DNA of 64,000 bases, from positions 59,613 through 123,612 of the forward strand of contig CANFQO010000004.1 in assembly GCA_947449135.1 (NCBI GenBank). Reading direction: 5' to 3'. The DNA comes from Planctomycetaceae bacterium (lineage in GTDB: Bacteria; Planctomycetota; Planctomycetia; Pirellulales; UBA1268). The translations under genes and the position numbers were made by a program. The stretch's first letter is position 1; each line of letters begins with the position of its first letter. This document shows, piece after piece, positions 37,181 through 46,342 of this stretch. A model generated the notes under the pieces. That model saw only the letters and a list, made by a program, of their open reading frames with translations, made no database searches and was not told the origin of the DNA.

Positions 37181-37496
37181 CACGCCGACGGTTCGGCGCT
37201 GCCCACGCCCTATCGCCGGACGTTCACCGTCCCCCTCTGGACGTTCGCTCCGTCGCCGCATTGGTCGAGGGCAGGCTCCCCGGACACCGGAGCGAGCATT
37301 AGGGCGCCTCGGCGCACAGAGACCAGCATCATCCCCGACGCGTTCGCCGAGCCGCCCCGCGAGCGCAGCGTGTTCGGGGAGTCTGCCCGGCAGCGATCCC
37401 TTCGCTCCCACGTCCCATTGAAATCCTGCGGGGCTGGCCGGACAATCCAGCCTCTCCCGAGATCAATCATCCGCACACTCCTCATCACAGGCCGTC
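37181..37496. other. 316-base intergenic gap with a long imperfect hairpin
   Basis: Between the large unknown gene and fumC. It contains one notable structure at 37332-37380, where TCCCCGA pairs with TCGGGGA and the inner CGC-GTTCGC with GCGAGC-GCG (one bulge). It has no T-tract, so it is not a classical terminator. No similarity to repeat families A, B or C was found. The rest shows no recognisable signal. Confidence 0.45.
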
Positions 37497-38915
37497 ATGC
37501 ACGCTGAAACGCCCTCCTTCCGCATCGAATCCGACAGCATGGGCGAAATCAACGTGCCCGCCGACCGCTATTGGGGCGCCCAGACGGAACGTTCCCGCGA
37601 CAACTTCAAGATCGGAACGGATCGCTTCCAGTGGGGCCGTGCCGTGAAGAAGTCGCTCGGCATCCTCAAGAAGTGCGCGGCACTCGCCAACGGTGAACTC
37701 GGCCAACTGCCAGCCACCACCGTGAAGCTGATCGTGCAGGCAGCAGACGAGGTGATCGCTGGCACGCTCGACGCCCACTTTCCGCTGGTGGTGTTCCAGA
37801 CGGGGAGCGGCACGCAATCGAACATGAACGCCAACGAGGTGATCTCGAATCGCGCGATCGAAATCGCCGGCGGCGTAATGGGCTCGAAGAAGCCGGTGCA
37901 CCCCAATGACGACGTCAACCGTGGCCAGTCGTCGAACGACACCTTTCCCACGGCGATGCACATCGCCGCCGTGGAGGTGATCCATGACCGACTGCTGCCG
38001 GCCGTCCGCAGCCTGCGGGATGTCTTCGCGACGCTGGAGAAGCGCCATGCCGACCTCGTAAAGATCGGTCGCACGCACCTGCAAGACGCCACACCAATCA
38101 CGCTCGGCCAGGAGATCTCCAGCTGGCGGTCACAACTCGACGATCGGATCGCCGGGCTGGAGCGGGCGTTGCCCGGGCTCTACGAACTGGCGATCGGCGG
38201 CACCGCCGTGGGCACGGGTCTGAACGCACACGCCCGATTCGGCGAGGTGGCTGCACGTTGGATCGCGAAAGAGACCGGCCATCCATTCGTGTCGGCACCG
38301 AACAAGTTCGCGGCCCTGGCCGCCCACGACTCCATGGTCGACGTGAGCGCGGCAGAGCGGGGCCTCGCCATCGCGCTATTCAAGATTGCCAACGACATCC
38401 GCCTGCTCGCCTCCGGGCCGCGGTGCGGGATTGGCGAGATCTCGATTCCGGAGAACGAGCCGGGGAGCTCGATCATGCCGGGGAAGGTGAATCCCACGCA
38501 GTGCGAGGCCATGACGATGGTCTGTGCGCAGGTGTTCGGCAACGATGCCGCAGTGGCATTCGCCGGCTCTCAGGGTCACTTTCAGCTCAACGTCTTCAAA
38601 CCGGTGATGGTCCACAACGTGCTCGAATCGGCCGATCTGATCGCCGATGCCTGTGATTCGATGCGGATCCACTGTGCCGCTGGGATCGTGCCAAACCTGG
38701 CGAGAATCAAGCAGCATCTCGACGACTCACTGATGCTGGTGACGGCCCTCAATACCCACATCGGCTATGAGAAGTCGGCAAAGATCGCCAAGAAGGCCCA
38801 TGTCGAGGGGACGAGCCTGAAAGAGGCCGCCGCGGCACTTGGCTACGTGACTCCTGAGCAGTATGACCAGTGGGTCGTGCCGGTGGAGATGACCAGGCCA
38901 CTCGCCTCTTCGTGA
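37497..38915 (+). CDS. fumC: Class II fumarate hydratase
   Basis: Converts fumarate to malate in the TCA cycle. 472 residues, the usual size. The signature [16 protein letters not shown] (residues about 325-340) of the fumarase/aspartase superfamily is clear, plus [40 protein letters not shown], and [25 protein letters not shown] and the ENEPGSS loop fit fumarase rather than aspartase. It is oxygen-stable and iron-free by family. The ATG at 37497 is accepted although the ribosome site is weak. Confidence 0.96.
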   Translation: MHAETPSFRIESDSMGEINVPADRYWGAQTERSRDNFKIGTDRFQWGRAVKKSLGILKKCAALANGELGQLPATTVKLIVQAADEVIAGTLDAHFPLVVFQTGSGTQSNMNANEVISNRAIEIAGGVMGSKKPVHPNDDVNRGQSSNDTFPTAMHIAAVEVIHDRLLPAVRSLRDVFATLEKRHADLVKIGRTHLQDATPITLGQEISSWRSQLDDRIAGLERALPGLYELAIGGTAVGTGLNAHARFGEVAARWIAKETGHPFVSAPNKFAALAAHDSMVDVSAAERGLAIALFKIANDIRLLASGPRCGIGEISIPENEPGSSIMPGKVNPTQCEAMTMVCAQVFGNDAAVAFAGSQGHFQLNVFKPVMVHNVLESADLIADACDSMRIHCAAGIVPNLARIKQHLDDSLMLVTALNTHIGYEKSAKIAKKAHVEGTSLKEAAAALGYVTPEQYDQWVVPVEMTRPLASS

Positions 38916-38977
38916 TGTCGTCCATCAGCCTCGCAGTGAAGGCACCGGTTTCTTCCGTAGACATAGAGGAGCAAGCA

Positions 38978-40084
38978 ATGGCGCACGAACACGCTTCCGG
39001 CCAGATCACCCGCCGGGCCTTCGCCGGCATGACCGCCCTCGCGGCTGCGGCCACCGCGACGCCGGCCGAGGCGAAGATCCGCCGCGTTGGCGGCGAGACG
39101 ATCCTCGGCGAAGGAGAACACACCTTTCGCGTTCGCCACCAGTTCCCTCAACTCCCCGACCGGTTCACCTGGCAGACCACCCACAACGTCGCCGTCGATG
39201 CCGCGGGCAATCTCTACGTGATCCACGAGGGACGAAAGGAGCAGAAGGACCATCCGGCAATCTTCGTGTTCGATCCGGCCGGCACATTCATCCGCGCCTT
39301 CGGCAGCGAATTCCAGGGGGGTGGCCATGGCATCGAGGTCCGCCAGGAAGGGAATGAAGAGTTTCTCTACGTCTGCGGATATCAGCAGGTGAAGGCGTTC
39401 GCGAAGATGACGCTTGCCGGGGAGATCGTCTGGTATCGCAAGGCGCCGATGGAGTCGGGGGCCTATGCGGCCGGCGAAGACGTCTCGACGACGCCGACGT
39501 GGAAGCGAGACGGATTCCTTCCCACGAATTTCGCCTTTCTGGATGACGGCGGCTTTCTGCTGGCCGACGGCTACGGCACCTTCCGTATCCACCGCTACGA
39601 CAAGGATGCCAGGTGGGTGAGTTCCTTCGGCGGTGCGGGGGACGGCCAGGGGACGTTCAACACGCCTCACGGCATCTGGATCGACCGTCGTCCGGCCGCG
39701 GATGGCTCGGCACGCGAGCCGTCGATCGTCGTCTGTGACCGGGCCCACGACACGCTGCAGGTCTTCGGCATGGACGGCACCTACCGACAAACAATCCCGG
39801 GCTTCGGATTGCCGGCCAACCTCGACACCTGGAAAAACCTGATGGTGGTGCCGGAACTGAAGGCCTGTGTGACGTTGCTTGATGACAGGAACAACGTCGT
39901 GGCGAGGCTTGGCCGGGCGGTTGAGCGGCTTGACGAGGTCAAGGACCTGCGGGGGCAGCCCGCCCAGTGGCGCGACGGGGAGTTCGTGCACCCGCACGAC
40001 GCCTGCTTCACGCCCACAGGCGACATCTTCGTGGCCGAGTGGGTGGCAACCGGCCGGGTCACGAAGCTTGAACGCGTGGGCTGA
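38978..40084 (+). CDS. Tat-exported NHL-type beta-propeller protein
   Basis: A 368-residue exported protein with a Tat signal (GQITRRAFAGMTALAAAATATPAEA). The mature part has NHL-type blades: THNVAVDAAGNLYVIHEG, AIFVFDPAGTFIRAFGSEFQGGGHGIEV, and FVHPHDACFTPTGDIFVAEW. Six-bladed propellers of this type often serve as sugar-oxidising enzymes or as binding modules. I see no residue pattern that decides. ATG 38978 has AGAGGAG upstream and corrects the track start, which overlaps fumC. It is followed by a CE15-like esterase, suggesting a carbohydrate operon. Confidence 0.8.
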   Translation: MAHEHASGQITRRAFAGMTALAAAATATPAEAKIRRVGGETILGEGEHTFRVRHQFPQLPDRFTWQTTHNVAVDAAGNLYVIHEGRKEQKDHPAIFVFDPAGTFIRAFGSEFQGGGHGIEVRQEGNEEFLYVCGYQQVKAFAKMTLAGEIVWYRKAPMESGAYAAGEDVSTTPTWKRDGFLPTNFAFLDDGGFLLADGYGTFRIHRYDKDARWVSSFGGAGDGQGTFNTPHGIWIDRRPAADGSAREPSIVVCDRAHDTLQVFGMDGTYRQTIPGFGLPANLDTWKNLMVVPELKACVTLLDDRNNVVARLGRAVERLDEVKDLRGQPAQWRDGEFVHPHDACFTPTGDIFVAEWVATGRVTKLERVG

Positions 40085-40145
40085 TCATCCACGCAACTCC
40101 AGGCTTTTCGTTTGCTTCCTTTTTTCCCCTCGACAGCACACCACC

Positions 40146-41453
40146 ATGCTTCCGTTGTTTCGATCAACAGCCCTCGTAGGAATCGTTGGCATGGCGGCCT
40201 CAATCGTGCCGTTTCTCGGAGGCGTTTCCCTGGCCGCGGAAACCAACTACGACGAGGCTGCCGTCAGGCAGTACACGCTGCCCGACATTCTTGCGGGGCC
40301 GGACGGAACGGCCGTCACCAACGCCGAAGCCTGGCGGGAGATAGCACGGCCGCACCAATTCAAGCTGCTGGAAACGTTTGTCTATGGCCGAAGGCTGCCG
40401 GCGGTGCCAGTGTCCGTGACAGGGAAGGTCGATCGCGCCGACTGCATGCTCGCTGGCAACGTCACGGCCGAACGGATCCAGGCCACCATCAAACTTGGTG
40501 ACGCGCCCGATGCTCTGACCACCGACGTCTTGCTGTATCTGCCCAAGAGCGCGCGACCCGCGCCGGTTTTTCTCCATCTCAACTTCCGTGGAAATCACGC
40601 CGAGTATCCCGATCCGGGCATCCGGCTCTCGACCGCCTGGGTACCGGACAACAAAGCCACCCCCGAGGTTGAACATGTGGCCACTGAGGCTTCCCGAGGT
40701 ACGAGCAGCCGCGGCTGGCCGGTGGAGTCCCTTGTTTCCCGAGGGTTTTGTCTGGCCACCGCCTACTGCGGAGACGTCTTTCCCGACCGCGCCGACGGTC
40801 GTCCCTCGAGCGCGCTGAAGTCGCTCGGGCGGCCCGTCGAGGGCACCCTGCCCCCTGACGAACCGGGCGGCATCGCCACCTGGGCGTGGCAACTCTCCCG
40901 TATTCTCGACTGGCTCATCACTCTGCCGGAGGTTGACCCCACGCGGGTGATCGTCGTCGGACACTCGCGGCTGGGAAAGACGGCTCTTTGGGCCGGCGCC
41001 TGCGACGAACGCTTCGCGATGGTCGTCTCAAATGACTCGGGCTGCGGCGGTGCAGCCCTCTCCCGCCGCAATTTTGGCGAGACCGTGGGTGCGATCACGT
41101 CACGGTTTCCCCATTGGTTCTGCCCGGCCTTCGCCACCTATGCCGACCGGGAGACGGAGCTTCCCTGCGACCAGCACACGCTCCTAGCCATGACTGCGCC
41201 CCGGCCGCTCTACGTGGCCAGCGCCGTCGACGACCGCTGGGCAGACCCGCGTGGCGAATTCCTCTCGTGCGTCGCGGCCGAGCCGGCCTGGAAACTCTTC
41301 GGCCTCGACGGACTTGGCACGCGGGAATATCCAGCGATCAACACCCCCGTGGGTCACTCGATTGGCTACCACGTCCGCACGGGTCGGCACGATCTGCTCC
41401 CGTATGACTGGCAGCAGTTCGCCGACTTCGCCGACCGTCTGCTCAGCAAATAG
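40146..41453 (+). CDS. Exported CE15-like glucuronoyl esterase family protein
   Basis: A 435-residue alpha/beta-hydrolase with a signal peptide (VGIVGMAASIVPFLGGVSLAAE). The serine nucleophile region reads VIVVGHSRLGKTALWAGACDERFAMVVSND, which matches the CE15 GCSRxGK motif but with H before the Ser. HSIGYHVR near the C-terminus probably supplies the catalytic His. CE15 members cut ester bonds between lignin or alcohols and glucuronic acid of xylan. Expected to act outside the cytoplasm. The upstream propeller gene is 62 bases away and likely co-transcribed. A hairpin follows at 41466. Confidence 0.8.
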   Translation: MLPLFRSTALVGIVGMAASIVPFLGGVSLAAETNYDEAAVRQYTLPDILAGPDGTAVTNAEAWREIARPHQFKLLETFVYGRRLPAVPVSVTGKVDRADCMLAGNVTAERIQATIKLGDAPDALTTDVLLYLPKSARPAPVFLHLNFRGNHAEYPDPGIRLSTAWVPDNKATPEVEHVATEASRGTSSRGWPVESLVSRGFCLATAYCGDVFPDRADGRPSSALKSLGRPVEGTLPPDEPGGIATWAWQLSRILDWLITLPEVDPTRVIVVGHSRLGKTALWAGACDERFAMVVSNDSGCGGAALSRRNFGETVGAITSRFPHWFCPAFATYADRETELPCDQHTLLAMTAPRPLYVASAVDDRWADPRGEFLSCVAAEPAWKLFGLDGLGTREYPAINTPVGHSIGYHVRTGRHDLLPYDWQQFADFADRLLSK

Positions 41454-41465
41454 CGACCGCCACAC

Positions 41466-41493
41466 GTGCAGGGGCCGAGGTCGGCCCCTGCAC
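41466..41493 (+). terminator. Perfect hairpin after the CE15 gene
   Basis: GTGCAGGGGCCG pairs with CGGCCCCTGCAC around an AGGT loop, 12 bases after the stop. It has no following T-tract, so it may act as a transcript-end stabiliser or a rho-assisted stop and not as a standard intrinsic terminator. Confidence 0.5.
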
Positions 41494-41557
41494 GCAGCGT
41501 AGAAAACGAGATCGCATTTCAGATAGCTGCAGCGACGAATTGGCGAACCTGAAGACG

Positions 41558-41664
41558 TAGGCGAGGGGGTCGGCGGAAGCTCGAGGAGCGTTGGGCCGCC
41601 GCGGCCCCCGCGACGAGACTTTTGCCGCCCCCGAAGCCGGTGCTACACCTAAGTCATTTGCGCT
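41558..41664 (+). repeat. Degenerate family A repeat, copy 3
   Basis: Weaker resemblance to the elements at 3211 and 8127: GAGGGGGTCGGCGGAAGC, GGAGCG, GCCGCCCCCGAAGCC, and the end TTTGCGCTCTAGA, which matches TATGCGCTCTAGA at copy 2. As there, it reaches the stop codon of a minus-strand gene (glnB). It holds a GGGCCG/CGGCCC hairpin. The relation is by eye and may be distant. It lies in the convergent gap of the CE15 gene and glnB. Confidence 0.5.
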
Positions 41665-42066
<402 letters not shown>

Positions 42067-42094
42067 TCACACGACTGGCCAGCACTTCCCTGAA

Positions 42095-42112
42095 ATGCAC
42101 ATGCTGTGCCAA
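42095..42112 (-). promoter_or_regulatory. Candidate sigma-54 (RpoN) promoter of glnB
   Basis: On the minus strand TTGGCACAGCATGTGCAT matches the sigma-54 pattern TGGCAC-N5-TTGC with one mismatch (GTGC), and the GG and GC pairs have the exact 10-base spacing. It lies about 90 bases before the glnB ATG. The same bases form an inverted repeat GCACA-GCA-TGTGC, so it could alternatively be an operator. Confidence 0.55.
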
Positions 42113-42401
42113 ACCAAATACTCGATAGTTCTCGGTGTTTTTCCGGCTCGCCGCCAGCCATGTGTCGCGCCGGCGAGGCGCCACGATCCGGTTCCTGCAG
42201 CGATCACACCGTAGGAACCACGGCGAGTCGCGGTCGGATGGGGGTGGAGGGCGTGTTGTCACGCGGCTGAGGCGCCCTGTCTCCACAGCCACACGCTCCT
42301 GTGAAGCCCGTTTGCTACCCCTCCCCCTCGTTCATTACACTCCGGCAACGGTCTGCAATCGGGGTTCTTTGCTTTTCCCGCCGTCTTGGAGGATGCATCC
42401 C
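42113..42401. other. Divergent gap with two tandem inverted repeats
   Basis: The upstream region shared by glnB and the oxidoreductase gene (398 bases with the sigma-54 site). It has CTCGCCG (42147) with CGGCGAG (42171) and GGTTCCT (42190) with AGGAACC (42213). They could be RNA hairpins or operators for an unknown regulator. A possible promoter for the plus-strand gene is described separately. Confidence 0.4.
42312..42341 (+). promoter_or_regulatory. Candidate sigma-70-type promoter for the oxidoreductase operon
   Basis: TTGCTA at 42312-42317 and TACACT at 42336-42341 with an 18-base spacer, 61 bases before ATG 42402. Each box matches the consensus in four of six bases. Confidence 0.35.
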
Positions 42402-43712
42402 ATGGGTCACCACACACCTGTCCGGCCTGCCAGCGATCCCAAAGGCCAGACCACAGGCACGCGACGCGGCTTTCTCAAAGGGATTGGTGCCGCGGCTGGC
42501 GGCACGATCGTCGCTCCCTACGTCATCACCTCCACGGCCCTTGGCAACGCCTCCACTCCGCCGGCCAGCGACCGGATCGTGATGGGCGGGATCGGCATCG
42601 GCAACATGGGATCAGGCGACCAAAACGCCTTCCTCGGTCGATCCGACGTGCAGTATGTCGCCGTCTGCGACGTGCGGAAGAAGTGGCGGGACGATGGCAA
42701 GGGCCGTGTCGATGGCAAGTATGGCAATGGCGATTGCGCGGCGTATGTCGACTTCCGCGAACTGCTGGCCCGCGATGATCTCGATGCCGTCCACATCGCG
42801 ACACCCGACCACTGGCACGCGATCATGACGATCGCCGCCTGTCGCTCCGGAAAGGACGTCTATCTTCAGAAGCCGGAAACGCTGACGCTCCGGGAAGGCC
42901 CGCTGATGGTCGCTGCGGCCCGCCGCTATGGCCGCGTCGTCTCCGGCGGAAGCCAACGCGTGCTGGAGGACTATCGGGATATCGTCCATCCCTGCTGGGC
43001 CGGCGAGATCGGTGCCATCCAATCTGTCGACATCAGCGTGGGCGGCCCGTCGCAGCCCTGCTATCTCCCCGCCCAGGAAACGCCAACCGACATCGACTGG
43101 GATCTCTGGCTCGGCCCGGCTCCGTGGGAACCCTACAACTCCGGCCGTTGCGATGGGAATTTCGGCACGGGTGGCAACAGTTGGCGGTCGTACATCGATT
43201 ATTCCGGTGGCAGCCTCACCGATTGGGGTGCCCATCACTTCGGCGGCACGATCTTCGCCACCGATCTCCGCGAACTGCAGCCTGTGAAGGCGACCTACCA
43301 CCCCGCATCGGCCGACGGCAAGCAGGCGGCCTACGCGAGCGTCACCTATCCAAATAACGTGACGATCTACCACAACAGGCCCAATGAACTCCGCCCGGCG
43401 ACCCCTTCGGTCGCGCACGGCGGCTCGATTCAGATCACCGGCGATGGCCGAGCCCGTGAGGCCAAACCGGTGCCCGTCTACAAGGGCACCGGGGGCATTT
43501 ATGGCGACTTCATCGAATGCGTGAAGACACGTGAACGCCCCTTCCGCGATATCGAACTGGCTGTCAACACGATGACCGGGCCGCACATGATCGGCATCGC
43601 CTACCGCCTCCAGCGGTCCCTCAACTGGGATGTTGCGGCACAGCAGTTCACCGGTGACGCGGAGGCCAACCGGCTTCTCGATCGCGCCCGCCGCGAGCCC
43701 TGGATCCTCTGA
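42402..43712 (+). CDS. Tat-exported Gfo/Idh/MocA family oxidoreductase
   Basis: A 436-residue NAD(P)-dependent sugar-type dehydrogenase. Residues 20-50 are a Tat signal (TGTRRGFLKGIGAAAGGTIVAPYVI). The Rossmann domain has MGGIGIGNMGSGDQNAF, VAVCDVRKKW, HIATPDHWHAIMTIAACRSGKDVYLQKPETLT (the usual EKP is QKP). The C-terminal domain starts near the SGGSQRVLEDYRD block and contains SYIDYSGGSLTDWGAHHFG, where the His residues may be catalytic. GGAGG lies eight bases before ATG 42402; an ATG nine bases earlier overlaps the ribosome site. It heads a likely operon with two HEAT-repeat genes. Confidence 0.88.
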   Translation: MGHHTPVRPASDPKGQTTGTRRGFLKGIGAAAGGTIVAPYVITSTALGNASTPPASDRIVMGGIGIGNMGSGDQNAFLGRSDVQYVAVCDVRKKWRDDGKGRVDGKYGNGDCAAYVDFRELLARDDLDAVHIATPDHWHAIMTIAACRSGKDVYLQKPETLTLREGPLMVAAARRYGRVVSGGSQRVLEDYRDIVHPCWAGEIGAIQSVDISVGGPSQPCYLPAQETPTDIDWDLWLGPAPWEPYNSGRCDGNFGTGGNSWRSYIDYSGGSLTDWGAHHFGGTIFATDLRELQPVKATYHPASADGKQAAYASVTYPNNVTIYHNRPNELRPATPSVAHGGSIQITGDGRAREAKPVPVYKGTGGIYGDFIECVKTRERPFRDIELAVNTMTGPHMIGIAYRLQRSLNWDVAAQQFTGDAEANRLLDRARREPWIL

Positions 43713-43804
43713 CGACTCACCCCGCACCACGACTGCGTCGGCCCCAGGCCGACGTTCCTCTTTCCTCGAACCATTCCCTCCCTCTTTCCTCTGCGAGCCC
43801 GACT

Positions 43805-44551
43805 ATGGCCTACGATTCCGCCAGCCTCGACAAGCCGCTCGAAACCCTCAAAGCCTTCGACTGGGGCGGCGATGTCGCTGCCTTCGAGCCGATCGACGCC
43901 GCCGTCATTGCCGTCCACGCCGATCCGGCCGCGAGGGCCGATCTGGAAAAGCGGCTGGCAGCCTTGCTCACTGCTGGCACCTCCCGCGCCGCCAAGGAAT
44001 ACGTCTGTCGGAAACTGTCGCTGATCGGCACCGCCGCCTCCGTGCCGACATTGGCCGCTCTCCTTCCCGACACCGACAATTCGCACATGGCCCGTTTCGC
44101 CCTCGAGCGGATCAATGCGGCCGAGGCAGGCGCGGCGCTGCGGCAGGCGCTCGGCACCGTTCAGGGCGACCTCAAGATCGGCATGATCTCGTCGCTGGCA
44201 GGCCGTGGCGACACGACCTGCGTGCCGATGCTTGCCTCCCTGCTGGCAGGTGACACGAGAACAGCCATCGCGGCAGCCGACGCGTTGGGGCGGATCCATA
44301 CACCCGAGGCCGTGCAGGCACTCACTGCTGCCGGCGGCGTGAGTGATCAGGCGGTCGCAGCGGCAATCGTCGATGCTCGCCTGGCCTGTGCCGAATCACT
44401 GCTGAAGCAGGGAAAGCGGAGCGAAGCCACGGCGATCTACAAGTCGTTGGCGGATGCCGCAGCAGCAGGAACAACGCCCGCCGCGAAGTCCACGCGGCTG
44501 GCCGCGGCCCGCGGCATCCTCGCCTGCCTCGACACGACCTCGCCTTCCTGA
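43805..44551 (+). CDS. HEAT-repeat protein
   Basis: A 248-residue helical protein with HEAT-like repeats, including KEYVCRKLSLIGTAASVPTLAALLPD and FALERINAAEAGAALRQALG, ending in a TPR-like LLKQGKRSEATAIYKSLADAA segment. No signal peptide is apparent, so it is probably cytoplasmic. It is 92 bases after the oxidoreductase gene and 49 bases before a second HEAT-repeat gene, which carries a signal peptide. Its role is unknown; HEAT solenoids are protein-binding scaffolds. No clear ribosome site precedes ATG 43805. Confidence 0.75.
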   Translation: MAYDSASLDKPLETLKAFDWGGDVAAFEPIDAAVIAVHADPAARADLEKRLAALLTAGTSRAAKEYVCRKLSLIGTAASVPTLAALLPDTDNSHMARFALERINAAEAGAALRQALGTVQGDLKIGMISSLAGRGDTTCVPMLASLLAGDTRTAIAAADALGRIHTPEAVQALTAAGGVSDQAVAAAIVDARLACAESLLKQGKRSEATAIYKSLADAAAAGTTPAAKSTRLAAARGILACLDTTSPS

Positions 44552-44600
44552 GCGATATCACTTTCTCCGTCCATTTGAAAAGCCTTCTGGAGCTTTGATC

Positions 44601-46007
44601 ATGCGTCTGTTTTCCACGCAGGTTCTTGCCATCGTGACCCTGGCATGTCTGCCCTTCAGCCTGTCGCAGACGACAGCCGCCGCCGATGCAGGCCCGCCGA
44701 ATGCCGTGCAAATGACGATCGATTTCCTCACGCGAGATGACGCCAGCCTCCGTGCGATTGGTCTCGAACGAGTCCGTTATGGTCTCAAAGGGCAGGAGTC
44801 CACACAGCAACTGGCCGGGCTCCTCCCGAGGCTCGCTCCGGCACGCCAGCTCGAATTGACCGCGGCGCTGTCCGACCGCGGTGATCGCGCCGCCCTGCCG
44901 GCCTTGCTGGCCCTGCTCCAGTCATCATCCGATGCGGCGGTGCGGGCGACGGCGGTTCAGGCGGTGGGTGTGCTGGGCGGTGCCTCCGAAGTCCCCGTAT
45001 TGACGAAATCACTCGCCGCCGCCGACCCCGAGAAATCAGCGGCACGCCGCGGGCTTGCCGTTGTTCGCGGAGCCGAGGCCACAGCATTGATCACCGCAGC
45101 TGCTAAGCAGGGGGACGCCGAAATGCGATCCACCCTGATCGATATTCTTGCCGATCGACGAGCCGTGACCGCCCTGCCCGACATGGTGACCGCTGCCGTC
45201 GCAGACGACGCCACGGTCCGAACCGCGGCGATGAGGGCAATCGCCCGATTTGGTGGCCCCGACCAGGTCGTTGGTATGGTGCAGGGCGTTCTCAAGGCGG
45301 CCGCCGGCGGCGAACGCGATGATGCGGAACGTGCCCTGGTGACGGTGTGCACACAAAACCCTCGTCACGAACAGTCCGCGGCGATCTTTATCGAGCAGTT
45401 CAAATCGGCCGATGATCAGACCCGCGAAATGCTCCTGCCAGCCCTCGGCCGCGTGGGTGGCGCCGGTGCCATCGCCATCGTCGATGGCCTGATCGCCGAC
45501 ACCAATGCAGCCAAGCGGAAACTCGGCCTGACGGCCCTGACGAAATGGCCCGACGCGACGGTCTCCGATCGGCTGCTCGACCTGCTCGGCAAGGCACAGG
45601 ATCCCGACGAACGCGAGCTCCTGCTCGGTGCGCTGATCCGCATCGCTCCCCTCCCCGACAACAAGCTCAACAACCAGCAGAAGCTCGAACTGCTCCAGAA
45701 GACGATGACCCTCTGCACTGGTGACGAGGATCGCCGCCGCGTGCTGGAGCGAGCCAACGCCATTCGCCTGGTCGAGACGCTTCGGTTTGTCGTGCCCTAC
45801 CTCGATGATCCGAATCTGGCGGAGCCTGCGTGCCTGAGCGTGGTCGAACTTGCGCACCATCGCAATCTCCGGGATTCCAATAAGGAAGAGTTCACGAAGG
45901 CACTCGACAAGGTGCTCGAAACGACGAAGAACGAAGAACTCGTCGATCGGGCCACCCGCTACAAACAGGGCCAGACCTGGGAGCGGAAGAAGCCGGCCGG
46001 AAGCTGA
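44601..46007 (+). CDS. Exported HEAT-repeat protein
   Basis: A 468-residue secreted helical solenoid. A signal peptide (FSTQVLAIVTLACLPFSLSQTTAAAD) is followed by tandem HEAT repeats: RAALPALLALLQSSSDAAVRATAVQAVGVLGGASEVPVL, VRTAAMRAIARFGGPDQV, and MLLPALGRVGGAGAIAIVDGL. The fold suggests a scaffold or binding protein outside the cytoplasm. It starts at ATG 44601 with GGAG nine bases upstream; the track start reaches back into the preceding HEAT gene. It ends before a family B repeat in a convergent gap. Confidence 0.8.
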   Translation: MRLFSTQVLAIVTLACLPFSLSQTTAAADAGPPNAVQMTIDFLTRDDASLRAIGLERVRYGLKGQESTQQLAGLLPRLAPARQLELTAALSDRGDRAALPALLALLQSSSDAAVRATAVQAVGVLGGASEVPVLTKSLAAADPEKSAARRGLAVVRGAEATALITAAAKQGDAEMRSTLIDILADRRAVTALPDMVTAAVADDATVRTAAMRAIARFGGPDQVVGMVQGVLKAAAGGERDDAERALVTVCTQNPRHEQSAAIFIEQFKSADDQTREMLLPALGRVGGAGAIAIVDGLIADTNAAKRKLGLTALTKWPDATVSDRLLDLLGKAQDPDERELLLGALIRIAPLPDNKLNNQQKLELLQKTMTLCTGDEDRRRVLERANAIRLVETLRFVVPYLDDPNLAEPACLSVVELAHHRNLRDSNKEEFTKALDKVLETTKNEELVDRATRYKQGQTWERKKPAGS

Positions 46008-46134
46008 ATACACGCAAATACTGGCCATTCAGGCCAGATTCTGCTTGGCCGGCCTCCGCCGGCTGATGCTGCGCGTGACGTCCTGTCATGCAGAGTCTCT
46101 CGAATCGCGAGCCGCGGCATCTCCAGATGCTGGG
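46008..46134. other. Start of the convergent gap before family B copy 1
   Basis: The first 127 bases of the 335-base tail-to-tail gap between the exported HEAT gene and the HTTM gene. I see no recognisable signal in this part. The remainder is the family B repeat and a short tail. Confidence 0.35.
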
Positions 46135-46286
46135 GAGCCGGTCGGAGGCACGCGCAGGATCCGGTGCACTTTGACTGCGAGAGTTGACTCACCACGCGAG
46201 TCGAGCATATGTCGTCACACCGCAGGTGGGTCGGAGACCTCAAGTCCGCCGGCGACGAGCATGCCGCAGCCGGCGAACCAATGTGG
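46135..46286 (+). repeat. Interspersed intergenic repeat family B, copy 1 (variant)
   Basis: A copy of about 150 bases of an element that recurs at 52909 and 59319. Both ends are conserved: GCCGGTCGGAGGCACGCGCA at the left and GCCGGCGACGAGCATGCCGC followed by AGCCGGCGAACCAATG at the right. The middle differs from the other two copies, with GACTGCGAGAGTTGACTC and no ATTCTGC/GCAGAAT pair. The right end can form a GCCGGC/GCCGGC hairpin. Confidence 0.8.
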
Positions 46287-46342
46287 CATAGCAGCACCCG
46301 CCCGTACCCCAGCTGCCGAGGAACTCCTGGGCAACAGAACTC

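Noticed and set aside
37181-37496. Another copy of a repeat family in the gap before fumC
   Set aside because: No shared block of more than a few bases with families A, B or C.
41558-41664. A full-strength third copy of family A
   Set aside because: Only short blocks match, so it is listed as degenerate and not as an equal copy.
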